Assembly (NCBI RefSeq): GCF_002575655.3
Contig: NC_053037.3
Coordinates: 322,923,294-322,987,293, forward strand
Direction: 5' to 3'
Source: Aegilops tauschii subsp. strangulata
Taxonomy: Eukaryota; Streptophyta; Magnoliopsida; Poales; Poaceae
Length of the DNA: 64,000 nucleotides
The notes under the pieces: generated by a model
Databases searched by the model: none
What the model was told of the DNA's origin: nothing
Seen by the model: the letters and a program-made list of their open reading frames with translations, nothing else
In this document: piece after piece, positions 12,310 through 24,560 of the stretch
Layout of the letters: every line of letters starts with the position of its first letter
How positions within the stretch are numbered: the first letter of the stretch is position 1
Position numbers and translations under genes: made by a program

Positions 12310-13701
12310 CTAATCGAGATCATCCAGGCTCGTCTTACCCACCTCTGCTTTCAGTTCAGTAAGAACCCATTTTGCACGGACCAACTGGGAAAGTGCCTCC
12401 TCCTTCGCCAACACCATCTTAGCAAAGTCTTTTTTTTAATCTAAGCTCATTCTCCACCTTCAACTTTTTATCCCGCGTCTTGAAATATGCTTCAACGTTG
12501 ACAAGACTTTCTCTAAGCCTAGCTCTGTTCACTTCCTCATACATGCTCCAGAGCTTCGTTAGGCACATCTTCAAAGACTATGGCTGCTCTTGATCAACCC
12601 ACTCCAAGTAAGAACACTTCCGTTCATTCTATAATATTTAAAACTAGATCAGTAACAATTGTAGGGGAAATGGGTTTATAGCAACATAGAAAATCACCAA
12701 TGCTTATTTTGAAAAACTGAAGAAACATGTTAATTATGACATATCTTCTCAAAAAGATAAATGTGCAAATGAAATAATTGGTACTGAGACAACAACCAAA
12801 TTCTGGAACATCAGAAGCTATAATTAACTACAACGACGCTACAAGTTCTTACTCATGTACAATAAATAACAAATTGAACATTTTATGAGGAAGGTAAATA
12901 TAACTGCAACAGCATAGCGATAGTGTTTGGATGACATCAAATTGATACTAACACGTGTGTACATGCACAAATTTGGTAACATAGAACTAATAGCACTAAG
13001 GTCGTCCACTATGTATGCGAAAACTGGTGTAAAGACAACTGTTGCTACATCTCGCATCGGTGCCCTAAACTGGCGAGCCGATGCAGCGGAAAAAATCAGG
13101 GTCCCGGACTCCGGAGCACGTAGTTGCTCCGATGCCCAGTTCCTTCGTGCCATCAAGATTTAGTATTTTACAGCTTGGCTGCTCAGATGTGTGGACCAAA
13201 GTTGGCTGCACAAACTGCTGAAGCGGTGCCAAATAATTTTCTAATGGCACCGCTGATGAGATGGCAACAATTTAAGATACTAGGTACAAACTGTGACACT
13301 GTCTTAGGATGCGTTTGGTTGAAGGTGTGGTATGAATGGACTGGGACCGTGACAGTGTCTGAATCACATCTAACAAATGATTTGTAACAACGGAAGAGGG
13401 TCTAACCTGCTCTGCACATGCCAGAAACTTCCTCCCAGTGTCCACAAAATCAAACGCAAGTAGCTTCACGCATGGAGATTGATGGTGACAACGAGCAGAT
13501 AGATCTTCAGCCACCCCGCTCCATTCGTTGCCACTGATGGTCTTAGGGAGCTACAAGAGGAAGAAACGACTCAAATCGACCTCCGGGTAAAAATCCTTCA
13601 TTCCAAGTCATAGCCCGAGAGAGAGAAGAGAGGCATACCCAGGTGGTGAAGTAGTAGCCGCCGGAGGAGAAACCGCTGGAGATGTCTTTGAAGAAGACCA
13701 T
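12310..13701 (-). pseudogene. GRF-type zinc-finger / coiled-coil protein gene of CACTA-1, three exons, lightly damaged
   Basis: Exon 1 is 13639-13701 (ATG, MVFFKDISSGF..., donor TGG|GTATGC). Exon 2 is 13407-13550 (acceptor CTTGTAG; residues CHHQSPCVKLLAFDFVDTGR then KFLACAEQ; donor CAG|GTTAGA). Exon 3 is 12310-12628 (acceptor ATTATAG; NERKCSYLEWVDQ...). All junctions are phase 0. The Cys/His pattern C-H-H...C across TGRKF-C...C-x-YLEWVD matches the GRF zinc finger (PF06839-like), followed by a heptad-rich tail, a protein type common in wheat CACTA elements. Lesions are an in-frame TAG at 12578-12580 and one extra A in an A8 run near 12430-12437, after which the frame continues to KTSLDDLD and stop. 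Function is unknown; nucleic-acid binding is inferred from the finger. Confidence 0.7.
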
Positions 13702-13884
13702 GGTGACCCCCGCGGTAGGATGCGAGACGGCGAGAGCAAGGAAGCGGCTATAGCTTAGCAAGGAAGGAAGGAAGGAGGAAACAAGGGAAATGTGACTTGT
13801 GGTCGGGGAGAAAAGGGGGTGGGGAAGGGGGCGGGGTAGATATTTTGGCGGTAGGCCAAAATTTTGGAAATGTGGAGGGAAACT

Positions 13885-14125
13885 TTGCGCGCGGTGCCGC
13901 CGGACCATTCACTTTGAACGATTGTGTGCATCGCAAATGATTCTTCTGCTTTCCGCGCATGGGATGAGTTTGATAATTCAAATTTTGGTCTCAAGGCATG
14001 GGCACATTCACTTTGAACGCGCGCGGTGCCGCCGGACCATTCACTTTGAACGATTATGTGCATCACAAACGATTGTTCTGCTTTACGCGCATGGGATGAG
14101 TTTGATAATTCAAATTTTGGTGGAA
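13885..14125. repeat. Two direct repeats of about 90 bp (unit spacing about 137 bp)
   Basis: GTGCCGCCGGACCATTCACT through GTTTGATAATTCAAATTTTGG occurs at about 13893-13987 and again at 14026-14121 with few differences. The pair lies upstream of the GRF gene on its strand and downstream of the Ala-rich ORF. It could be a duplicated promoter segment or simply a local duplication. Confidence 0.8.
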
Positions 14126-14316
14126 ATTTCCCCGGGTATGTCATTGCATAATTTAACATCGCTTGCTAAATTGGGCACACAAAAGAGCATACAGCAAACA
14201 GACCACACTTACTGAATCGAGCAATTTTAGTAATTGCACAGAGCCAGTTGACCTAAACATTGCTCTAACAAAAGACCAACATTAAAAACAAAGCCTAAGT
14301 ACGCAAAATTAAAAAT

Positions 14317-15085
14317 CCGCCGCCGCGCCGGCCTATGCATCGCCGGTGTGAGATGAGACGTCGATGACTTGTCCTGGCGACATGCCGCCGTTGGTGGACT
14401 CCGCGTCCCCCTGCTAAAGTCGACCGCATCCTCGTCCTCGTCCTCGTCCTCGGCGACGCCCTCAAGGTTGTAGTACTTGTAGTAGTGGCTGCGCCAGAGC
14501 TCGCGTTAGTACTCCACCGCCAATTCCTCGACAGACAGACTCTTCTCTACCTCGACCTCGGCCACGCGCAACTCCTCCTCCCGGCGCTCCTCGATCTCCG
14601 CCGCCTCCTGCATCACCAGCTCACGCTCGGCGACCTCATGAGGAAGCAGGTGCTCCATGGCCACCGCCGCCTTTTCAGACGTGGGTTGCATGCTGGAGTC
14701 CGAGGTGGCCTGGAATATCTTGGCGTGTGCATCCTCGATCTTGGCGTGGATGGCCTCGACCCGGGCCAGGGCGACATCAGCGGCACGGACGGCAACTCGA
14801 GCGCTCTCGGCGTTTGCAGCCGTTGTCACAGCAGCAGTTGCAGCCGTCTCGGCTGCTGCAGCTGCCCTGTCGGCTGCCGCGGACGCCCTCTCGGCGGAAG
14901 CGGCCGCGCTCAATGCGGATGCGGCGGCACTCTTGGTGTAGGCGGTCGCGCTCTCGGCGCAGGCGGCGGCGCTCGGGGGGACGCGGCCATCGTACGGGCC
15001 TTCAAGAAGCGTTTCCACGGCCTCATCTTTGCAATAAGGGGGTACGGGAATGGGGATCGGGATTCGTGAATTCGGGGGTTGCCGG
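14317..15085 (-). pseudogene. Alanine-rich coiled-coil ORF of CACTA-1, interrupted by one stop
   Basis: The minus-strand frame 15018-14506 reads about 170 codons rich in Ala, Glu and Arg with a heptad-like pattern (AAAETAATAAV, EEELRVAEVEVEKSLSVEEL). After TAA at 14506-14508 the same frame continues as RELWRSHYYKYYNLEGVAED and an EDEDEDEDED acidic tract, so the stop is probably a lesion. The open frame extends upstream of 15018 without an ATG in frame, so the true start is unresolved. Opposite-strand open frames in this segment are GC-rich shadows. No catalytic motif is visible and the function is unknown. Confidence 0.45.
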
Positions 15086-15264
15086 CACTGGAGCAGACGA
15101 GCCGGCGAAGCTTAAGGAGGGAGACTTAAATAGACCCAGATATTTTCATCGCAAACGGTTCCTAGAAAACTACTGTGTGTGATGTTGTAGATATTTTTTA
15201 TTAGCTGTGAAAGACGAATTTGGAATAAAGTGTAAACGGATGGTGTTTTAAATGAACGAGAAAT

Positions 15265-17500
15265 TTTGTAGTACTAATACAACTGTCATGTCAAATTTTG
15301 GAAAATTTCAGGGGTCATTTGACCTTCTAAGACATTTAAGTGATTTTCTAGCCATTTAATGACCGTAATTGGAATTTGAACTACATGTACATGCAACAGC
15401 TAACCATAATGGTTTGAAAACTCATATTTCGTGTACTTGTGTGCGATTTAATTTCATGTGCAGTAAATTGGAAGGAATTTTCAAACATATTGGTCTAACG
15501 GCTATGACACAATTAAGCATGGAGTGACATGGCATTTTAATTCCAAAAAATCAAAAAAAAATCAGAAACACATGAAACCTTGGTTGATATAATGTCATGC
15601 CACCAAGATGATGTGGTAAAAAAATTGGCATGTTTGACCAAAGTTTGGACACACACCCCCCACAAACCGGAGCAACTCACGAGAAGGCTCGTGGTTCCGA
15701 GAGGGAACAATGCATGTTTGATGACGAACGGGAGATAGCTTCCTCTTACGGCCTTCAAATTTTTTCTACGTCTAACATGCACTACTACAACTGTAATGTG
15801 AATTTTGGAAAATTCTAGGGGTCATTTGGCCTTTTAAAGACATTTAAGTGATTTTCTAACCATTTAATGACCGTAATTCAAATTTGAACTACATCTACAT
15901 GCAACGCCTAACCAAAACGTTTTGAAAAATCATATATGTGTACTTGTGTGCGAGTTAATTCCATGTGCAGTAAATTAGAAGGATTTTTCAAACATATTGG
16001 TCTCACGACATGGACACATGCATACGTATGCATGGAGTGACATGGCATTTTAATTTAAAAAATAGAAAAATGATGAGAAACACATGAAACCTTCGTTGAT
16101 GTAATGTCATGCCACCAAGATGATGTGGTAAAGAAATTGGCATGTTTGACAAACGTTTGGACACGCACCCCTCACAAACCGGAGCAACTCGCTAGAAGGT
16201 TCGTGGTTCTGAGATGGAACAATGCATGTTTGATGACGAACGGGAGATAGCTTCCTCTTCCGGCCTTCAAATTTTTTCCTACTTTTAACGTGCACTAATA
16301 CAACAGTCATGTGAAAATTTGGTAAATTTCAGGGGTCATTGACCTTTTAAAGACATTTAAGTGATTTTCTAACCATTTAATGAGCTTAATTCAAGTTTGA
16401 ACTACATCTACATGCAACGCCTAACCATAACGGTTTGAAAAAACATATTTTTTGTACTTGTGTGTGAGTTAATTCCATGTGCATTAAATTCGAAGAAATT
16501 TTCAAACATATTGGTGTCAAGGCATGGGCACATGCATGGAGTGCATGCCATGGCATTTTAATCCCAAAAATTAAAAAATGATCAGAAAAACATGAAACCT
16601 TGCTTGATTTAATGTCATGCCACCAAGATGATGTGGTAAAGAAATTGGCATGTTTGACGAAAGTTTGGACACACACCCCTCACAAAACCGGAGCAAGTCG
16701 CTAGAAGGTTCGTGGTTCCGAGAGGGAACAATGCATGTTTGATGACGAACGGGAGATAGCTTCCTCTTACGGCCTTCAAATTTTTTCAACGTCTAACGTG
16801 CACTACTACAACTGTAATGTGAAATTTGGGAAAATATTAGTGGTCATTTGACCTTTTAAAGGTATTTAAGTGATTTTCTAACCATTTAATGACCGTAATT
16901 CAAATTTGAACAACATCTACATGCAACGCCTAACCAAAACGGTTTGAAAAATCATGTATGTGTACTTCTGTGCGAGTTAATTCCATGTGCAGTAAATTAG
17001 AATGAATTTTCAAACATATTGGTCTCACGACATGGACACATGCATACTTATGCATGGAGTGACATGGCATTTTAATTCAAAAAAATTAGAAAAATGACCA
17101 GAAACACATGAAACCTTGGTTGATGTAATGTCATGCCACCAAAATGATGTGGTAAAGAAATTGGCGTGTTTGACGAATGTTTGGACACACGCCCCTCACA
17201 AACCGGAGCAACTCGCTAGAAGGTTCGTGGTTCCGAGAGGTAACAATGCATGTTTGATGACGAACAGGAGATAGCTTTCTCTTACGGCCTTCAAATTTTT
17301 TTCCTACGTTTAACGTGCACTAATACAACTGTCATGTGAAAAATTGGTAAATTTCAGGGGTCATTTGACCTTCTAAAGACATTTAAGTGATTTTCTAACC
17401 ATTTAATGACCATAATTCGAATTTGAACTACATATACATGCAACGCCTAACCAAAACGGTTTAAAAAATCATATTTTTGTGTACTTGTGTGCGAGTTAAA
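15265..17500. repeat. 515-bp tandem array, about 4.4 copies, alternating A and B monomers
   Basis: Unit starts at about 15270, 15779, 16291, 16799 and 17318 share the order: CAGGGGTCATTTGACC, AAGTGATTTTCTAACCATTT, CATGTGCAGTAAATT, GTCATGCCACCAAGATGATG, GGAACAATGCATGTTTGATG. Units 1, 3 and 5 begin ACTAATACAAC-GTCATG, while units 2 and 4 begin ACTACTACAAC-GTAATG. This gives a higher-order dimer of about 1.03 kb. Open frames inside are short repeated shadows. Confidence 0.9.
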
Positions 17501-17872
17501 AAATCATCAGACGATGTAAATATCTGGTGTTTAAAAAAGAAAATGTAAAGATCTGGCAAGACAACCGGCCCCCACACGATTGGCACTCTATCTCGCGGCT
17601 CGAGGTTTCGTAGGTGATTGGCGGGGGTCATTAATTAGACACGGTTCTGTATTGGAAACCGTCAGCTATTATGTTCACACACGGATTTGCTGCGGGAATG
17701 ATGTGTAATTCAAACTACAGTACTCGTAAATTCCGGCGACCGGCGTGTGTACATTCCCCGTCAATCTAGATTCCGGCCGCCAATAAATATTACCTTGCTC
17801 ACGTCGTCCCGCCTGCATTCTCATCTACATCCTCCCCTCGCTTGCCCTCTCTCTCTCTCTCAAATCTCTACC

Positions 17873-18480
17873 ATGCGCCGCCGGTCTGCCCACGCGCCAA
17901 CGAGGAGTCGCCGCCCCTCGAGGACGCTCACTCGATTAGCAGCGACGAGGACCCCTACGCGCCGCCTGACGAGGTTGCGCCAGACCCCCCAACTTTGGAT
18001 TGGTTATGGGGCCAGTACAATCTTTGTCTGTGAAAGTCGCTGCCGCCGGCTGAGAAAGCCAGGCAAGTGGCGTTCAAGAAGGAGATGGCGGAGGAGGAAG
18101 CTAGGTACCAGGCGGCTTGTGAAGCCCGTGATGCCGCCTGGAAAAAGGAGGCGGCGGAGCTTTGGGGGCGGGCACGTCATCGTACCGAGGAGGTGTACGA
18201 AGACGGGTACTTCGCGAGGAAGGTCATGGGCGTTGGGTGCCTCATCGCTGCGCGGAGGTGGGCCGATAAGCTCCAGCGTGCCACCGACGAGGAGCTCTGG
18301 TGGGCGCCCAACGAAATGGCAAGATCGGCCGCGCGCGTCCGCCAGCAAGAGGCAGATCGGTACGTCAAGCGCTGCGAGGCGGAGGAGTCGGAGTACTGCC
18401 TCCGCACTGGGAAGACGCCGCGCCCCAGGGAGCTGCTGGAGAGGGGCTGCCGAAATACTAGCCGCAGGAGGGATTATTAG
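17873..18480 (+). pseudogene. Charged CACTA-1 ORF of unknown function, frameshift after the ATG and one in-frame stop
   Basis: ATG at 17873 is followed by an apparent 2-nt excess. Beyond it the plausible frame reads PRANEESPPLEDAHSISSDE and DPYAPPDEVAPDPPTLDWLW to TGA at 18031-18033. The same frame continues (KSLPPAEKARQVAFKKEMAE...) for about 150 codons of Ala/Glu/Arg-rich, probably helical sequence ending RGCRNTSRRRDY at 18480. An AT-rich AATAAATATTA motif near 17783 could be a TATA region. The Arg-rich frame from 17747 to 18661 is a shadow of this GC-rich coding segment. I do not recognise the family. Confidence 0.45.
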
Positions 18481-18714
18481 TTTTAGTATTGTTCGTTTTC
18501 AATTTTATGCATTGTACCTAGTAGTTAAGTATCATCACGTATATGTGATGATATTATATATATGGGCTATTCTGTTTCGCGTAACAGAATATTATTCTGT
18601 TACCCTATTTGAACTGATGGTTTCAGGCGGTTGTACTGATGTATTCGAGCGGTTGAACTGATGCTTTCAATTCTATTTTACAAATCGTCTTCTTTAGTTC
18701 AAAAAAAATTGCAA

Positions 18715-18932
18715 ATTTTTTGTCGGAACAGGGCGTGTAATATTCGTTGGAAAGCTCTTGATATTTCAAGTATATTGAACGTTTTGCAAAACCAACATGG
18801 TTTAAGAGCAATTTTAAAAAAACTGTTTTTTCAAAACCGAAAACGCGAATCATATTTTGGACTCAATTTTCAAACGGCTTGTCGGAATTGAGCAAATAAG
18901 ATCGCGTTGGAAAGCTGGTAAAAATCCGCATC

Positions 18933-18992
<60 letters not shown>

Positions 18993-19290
18993 TTTTTTAA
19001 TTCTATACAATTTAAAAGTAATTTGAAAAATGGTGAAATTCTGGGTGAAACGTATTTTCGCGTTTTTTTGCAAACTGTTTGTCGGATTGATGCAAATGAT
19101 ACGGCGTTGGAAAGCTATGGAAAATGCGCAACTTTTTCGTATTAAAATGTTTTTCTAATTCCTTACGGTTTAAAAATGAATTCGAATACGGTCAAATTTG
19201 ATTTCAAACGCGATTTTTTTAAAAAGGTTTTCGAAACGAGGCAAATAATATACCGTTGGAAAGATATCAAAAATGCGAAACTTGGTCATG
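18715..19290. repeat. Four diverged copies of a 150-190 bp module
   Basis: A core of the form TGTCGGAAT-x-AGCAAATAAxA-x-CGTTGGAAAGCT-x-AAAAATGCG recurs with GTTGGAAAG at about 18752, 18907, 19105 and 19255. Spacing is irregular and the copies are strongly diverged. Confidence 0.75.
18937..18989. repeat. (TA)n microsatellite
   Basis: A pure AT dinucleotide tract of about 53 bp inside the nested TIR element. Confidence 0.95.
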
Positions 19291-20099
19291 TTGAACATTT
19301 TCTCAAATTCGCAACCATTGAGGAGTAATTTTGAATACAGTGAGACACGTCGTGTTGTTTCCCGTCAGAAAAAACCGAGTATTTGTACTAATCTATGTGC
19401 ATATTTGTACTGAGGTATTTTTCATAGAGTGATTTTGAATGGTTCCGACAAAAGAGTACTTGAGCTGATGTTTGTATGGGTTTGTACTGAGCATGTTTTC
19501 ACAAACTAGAGTTTATTCTGCTTTTTTATATGGTTCTCATAATTTTATAACGGTTTACGGCATCATAGTCCTCAAACTTGCATAGGTTATATCGTTGAAC
19601 TGAATGATATTTTTTCAAAAGAAAAATTTCCGTGTATTTTTTCCGTTCGAAAAACAGAGTACTCGTACTAATATATCTGTGTATTTGTACTGAGCTAGTT
19701 TTCACAGTCCGAAAACGTTTTGGGTTGAGCAATCGAACTTTCATCATCGAACCTACATGGTTTATATAGCTGAACTAAAATAAAAACCTTTTCCACAATA
19801 AATGTGCTGTGTTTTTTCTTTGGTTTCTTTGAGCGTATATTCTTAAGGTACAAGTACAGTAACACACTACAAGTTCACAAAGAAACATGAGATATCCTCG
19901 CATATTAGTTTTTCTATAGACAAAGAAAAATCCATTAGACATATCGTCAACCAGTAATTTTAAATTGTGCTGAAGGCACACAATAAAGAATTAGTCATTC
20001 TGTACATCTTGGTGTAATCAAATGTACTGCAAAATTTCCCAAGCGAACATCCACATTTTGTGAATTGAACCTTATTCATTTTTTACATAGAATAAACTG

Positions 20100-22960
20100 C
20101 AGTAGCATTTTTTGTGCGGATGGAATCTGCTACAGAGAGAAATGGCAACCAAAATCATGTCACTTGCCCGCTAGCATCCATGAAAACTGAGACAAAATGC
20201 AGAAGATCAAACTAATAAAACGCTTGCTGCATCCATCAGCAATCATGCATGACCAAGCAATGTGCAAAGCAAAGGCGCTGGTGTTCTCCCGGTGTGTGTG
20301 CTCGACTTGGACGGATGTGCAACGCTTGGTGAAGTTGGTGGCCGCGACCCACAATTCTACTTGTACTGGTGTCAACGCTCCACTTGGACGGCTGCCAGAG
20401 GGACCAGTACACAAAGAGAGGGAGGTGCATTGGAGTGAGACGGCCGGCCACCACACGACAGCATCCAGGGGCGGAGCAACGGATGGCCTGCAGCCAGCTC
20501 TTCCGAGGGACCGGTGGTGGAGCACCGAGGTGGACTGGTGAGCTGGGTGACGAACGGGAATAGAGTCGAGGAGCGATGACCGTCGTTGGCCCTGGAAGCA
20601 AGAAAAGTGAATCGAGTCGGTTAATTAGTTGAACTAAGATAGTCAACTAACTGATTGCAATAAAGAGTCTAAATCACTTTTCTTCTGGTGGAAGTGGAGG
20701 AATGATTAGCAAAATACATAAATTCATTTTTCTTAACACAAAAAATAACTGCAACGACCAGGACTTCAAAATGCACTGTACAGGTAGAGAGTAAACATAC
20801 AACTCCCATTCTAAAAAAGTCAAACTTAATAGCTCTCAGAGTTTGAACTATTGTACACTTTTTTGTCGAACTGATGCAAAAATCCCCCATGTAGCAAATT
20901 GGCATACAATATAAAACCGATGAACTGAACTGGTTCAATAACACAAATCAAACTTCTTTATGTGCTTATTTATGAACTGATAATATAAATACGCAGTGAA
21001 CTGGTAGACCTAGTGAGTTTTTCTTTTATACAGAGCATATGTTTTACAAGCTACACAGGCAAGACATACATGATAAATTGTTCACAAAAGCATTTGAATC
21101 ATGTTCAAGCACCCACATGAACACAATAAAAATCATCAGCAATTTGAACTTCAAAATGGACATTGTAAAAACAAATAGCAACATTTTTAAGCAACAAAAA
21201 TTTGACAGCAACCAACTTTATAAAAACAACAAGCAAAAGTAGTGCAGCAACATACACATTCATCTCTTAAATCACTTCCTGTAATGCTTTCTACAGGTTA
21301 GTCGCATCCGTTTCAAGCAGCACAAGCCTGCATCCCATAGACCAAGTTATACATACAGCCTAGTGTAAGGCCATCGTTTCAGCGTGCATGGTATCACTGA
21401 CCTCAAGATGATGACCTTGTCCCACTACAACAGCTTACCGATTATTAAATATCAGCAGAATGTTACATTGCCGAGAGGTTTATGCTTCAAGCTCAATAAA
21501 CTTTTTTCTTAATTAAAAGAATGAGAAAAGAAACTATAAACGAGCTTCATACTATGAACAAATGAGCATAAAAATATTCTCTCCGCTATGCTAATAAACC
21601 ATTTTTACCGCGGCGTCGGCTCACTCCGTGCAACGTCTCTGAACTTGGTGTACGCCAGCGGTAGAACTCCCCGGCCTTCCAAAACTTGTACTGAAGATAT
21701 GTACCAAACAACAGTATGCATAAGTATTCCGAAGACATACAATAGCTACACACAGCCGTGAGTTACCAAAAAACACAACAGTTTGTGAATTTTTTATAAA
21801 GCTTTTATATGCATAACACAATGACATTTTTTTAGCACTACTTCTGCATTTTAGACATGCTATGCTAGAAATAACATGGTAACGGAAGTGACTGAAATCA
21901 GATAAGATTGGTGAACTATGAAATGCATAAAAAAGAAACACGGACACTATTTCTATTCCAAAATACATAAAGTTGTGCTTTTTCAGGTGGCTAGCGCAGT
22001 GGGTATGAACTGGTTGCTCACCCGCAAAAAAAGGTATGAACTGGTTTCTTTTTTAATTGCCATATGCATAAATTTACGCATCAGTATGAACTAGTAATTG
22101 TTTACTTGCTAGTAATGGAAATGAAAGAATTACTGCATCACATCAATCATATCCTTTATATAGGAAAGGGAGTGGCAATCCATTTAATTAAATGGTTCAC
22201 GGGATTACAACTAAGAAAAGTAGTAACACAATATTTCTGCAAATGCCACTTCGTACTGGTTCAACTTGCAGTTACTAACGAGGACAGTTAGTGACTTTGT
22301 GTGGCCAAAAAAAGGCACGCATGACACGTGCATTAGGGGAGAAATTACCTCTACCTCCTGCCTGGATAGAGGGTACGTACTTCCAATACACGAATAGCAG
22401 AACTGAAGAGTGGTTCTCGTCACCGGTCTGCAGTCGCTCCAGCCTCCCTCGTGCTGCATTCAGAGAGAATAAATTAGTGACAGAAAGGAGATTTAGAGAG
22501 GAAGAGAAAATATTTTGCTACAATAAAATTCACACACAACGAATTGAAACATTCAGTAGCCTGCAAGAAAATATTTTTTACACCTAATCTTTCAACTATC
22601 ATAAACATCAATATAAACCTTATCTTCACTTCTCCTAGGAACTATCTGGACATGGTGAAGACTAACTAATGTAAGGATAGGCACAAAACGTTTAATATTG
22701 AACTTTTTGGTTAAGAGAAATTTTGAAAATGGCAAAAACAACATCAATTTTTCTTTCTGAACTCGCAAAATGAAAGTGGACTTATATGATCAGATTTTTT
22801 GAATGGCCTCGGTCTGGGAACATGGACTTATAGAAGTCAACCTTTTTGGGGTTCTAATTTTAAATTTGGTTTCATATCCGAACTGATGATGTCATTAGCT
22901 CTGAACTTGAATAGCTTATGTAGTAGAGCTGATTGTATTTAAACAAAATAAAATGATTTG
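20100..22960. other. AT-rich interior of the nested TIR element, no supported gene
   Basis: Short open frames occur on both strands but none shows a recognisable domain, and none chains to another through clear splice signals. A GC-rich island at 20280-20640 resembles an exon or promoter remnant. The words GAACTGA and GTACTGA recur throughout the element. Confidence 0.5.
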
Positions 22961-23249
22961 AAATTAAGTACTTGTGGCGGTTTGTTCTTTGAACTTATCT
23001 GCTAGCAACACCTGAACTATCCTGTAGAGAATTTTTTTTTGAAATAGTTGAACTACCATGTAGAAAAGAAATTTTGTTGATACGTATTCACCAACCAAAA
23101 TAGACAGGAAGTTCCAACCTTTTATTTGCAGTCGGCAGTTATCCAGATGCCAGGAGACAACACGTCGTCTGTGACACTTAAACAACACCTAGCAGACAAC
23201 TCACAAGCAACTGCAGACCGTATCACGAGGCGGGGAAACCAGTGCTGAA

Positions 23250-24235
23250 CTAGAAGGGGACATCAGCGCTGCTGGAAGAGAGGCGGAAACGGCTCCAATT
23301 CATTGTTGCATTGTCCAGGGGCACGATTTGGGAAGGTCTCCTTCCCTATGGCCACTGATGCTTTAACTTGTACAAAACAAAATAAATCAGTCGTCGACAC
23401 TGATGAGTAATTGCATCGTGTCAGGGATCCAGTACCTGCTCCACGGTCAATTGCTAGGCTTAGGTGGCTGCTAATTAACAACAACCAAATCCAGTCTTCC
23501 ATTGGATCCTTATACATGGCTGGCTGGCTTGTACACAGTACACATGGGCATCCTCTGTCATCCTCTCAAGATCTTATAAGTACCGAGGAACTGAAATTTT
23601 GTAACTTCTTTATTAAAATGCAGAAGCGCATTAACATCAGAGGAGTGTCTTCATCGAAGTCCATGCTGAAGATCTGCAGCAGACAGTCACGAGATTTTGA
23701 CTCCGCCTCCATCAGCAGTTGCTCCAACGTCCCCGGATTACTATCCTTGAACTTTTGGTACACCATTATTAGAACTTTCTGGTTTTCCACATTTGCACTG
23801 AAAATTTTCATACTTCTTCACAAAATCAAACTTCTGAACTTGTGCGATGACACTAATTGAACTTGCAAAGGAACACCCAGTACATGTCGATGGCTGTATC
23901 AATGGCAAAGGAAGGAGCTGTCGGCGCTCAAAATGGTGCAAAGGCCGTCTAACGAAGTCCAAGTTGGTTTTCTGTGGCAAAAAAATCAGGTATTAGGGAA
24001 GGTAGACAGAGATCAATAGAAAATTGGTTTGCTTTGGAAAAAAAAGTTCAGACCTTCCAGAAACAATGGTACAACATGGACGGCGGCCAGCAAGCGGGAC
24101 GAGGGAGGTCGGCCGGCGGTGGATCGAGGTGCCGCGCGCGTGGAAGAAGGATGGCTGGCGCCCGAGCGTGAGGGAGAACAGAGGGGGAAGGCGGGGTGGA
24201 GGTTGGCGTACGGGAGGAGCTTGCAGCGGCCATGA
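23250..24235 (-). pseudogene. Possible spliced gene remnant in the nested TIR element
   Basis: A candidate first exon runs from ATG near 24233 (MAAASSSRTPTSTPPSPSVL...) to a donor TGGAAG|GTCTGA near 24048. A poly-pyrimidine tract ending CCACAG near 23975 leads to a frame KTNLDFVRRPLHHFERRQLL. Another frame in the same orientation (MKIFSANVENQKVLIMVYQK...) reads to about 23566. The downstream frames are not all in phase, so this is either frameshifted or a captured gene fragment. I recognise no family. Confidence 0.3.
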
Positions 24236-24560
24236 GCGGGAGCAGCTTGCAGCGGTCATCTGCACGGGGGAGGGATGCGGCGGCCGTCGGTGCGGGGAGG
24301 GATGCGGCGGCCGTCGGTGCGGGGGAGGGATGCGGCGGTCATTGGTGCGGGGAGGGATGCAGCGGCCGTCGGTGCCGGGGAGGGATGCCGCGGCCGTCAG
24401 TGCGGGGAGGGAGGCGGTGGCCGGCGACGCGGGGGAGGGAGGCGGCGCGGCGGGCGGCGCTCTGGAGGGAGGCGGTGGCCGGCGACGCGCAGGAGGGAGG
24501 CCGTGGCCGGGCGCGCAGGAGGGTGGCGGCGGGCGGTGCTCGGGAGGGAGGCGAGGTGGC
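24235..24560. repeat. GC-rich minisatellite, period about 27 bp
   Basis: GGGAGGGATGCGGCGGCCGT-like units with GTGCGGGGA recur about eight times, becoming diverged to the right (GAGGCGGTGGCCGGCGACGC). Open frames through it on the plus strand (24024-24692 and others) are Gly/Arg repeat shadows. The many G-runs could form G-quadruplexes. Confidence 0.8.

Noticed and set aside
14485..15182. Plus-strand ORFs of 194, 94 and 151 codons
   Set aside because: Shadows of the Ala-rich minus-strand ORF.
15265..17500. Possible CRISPR-like array or gene family from regular repeats
   Set aside because: The 515-bp period has no spacers and the repeats are contiguous; this is a satellite-like tandem array in a plant genome.
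17747..18661. 304-codon Arg-rich plus-strand ORF
   Set aside because: It is the wrong frame of the 17873-18480 coding segment; the Arg/Ser/Thr bias is typical of a shifted GC-rich frame.
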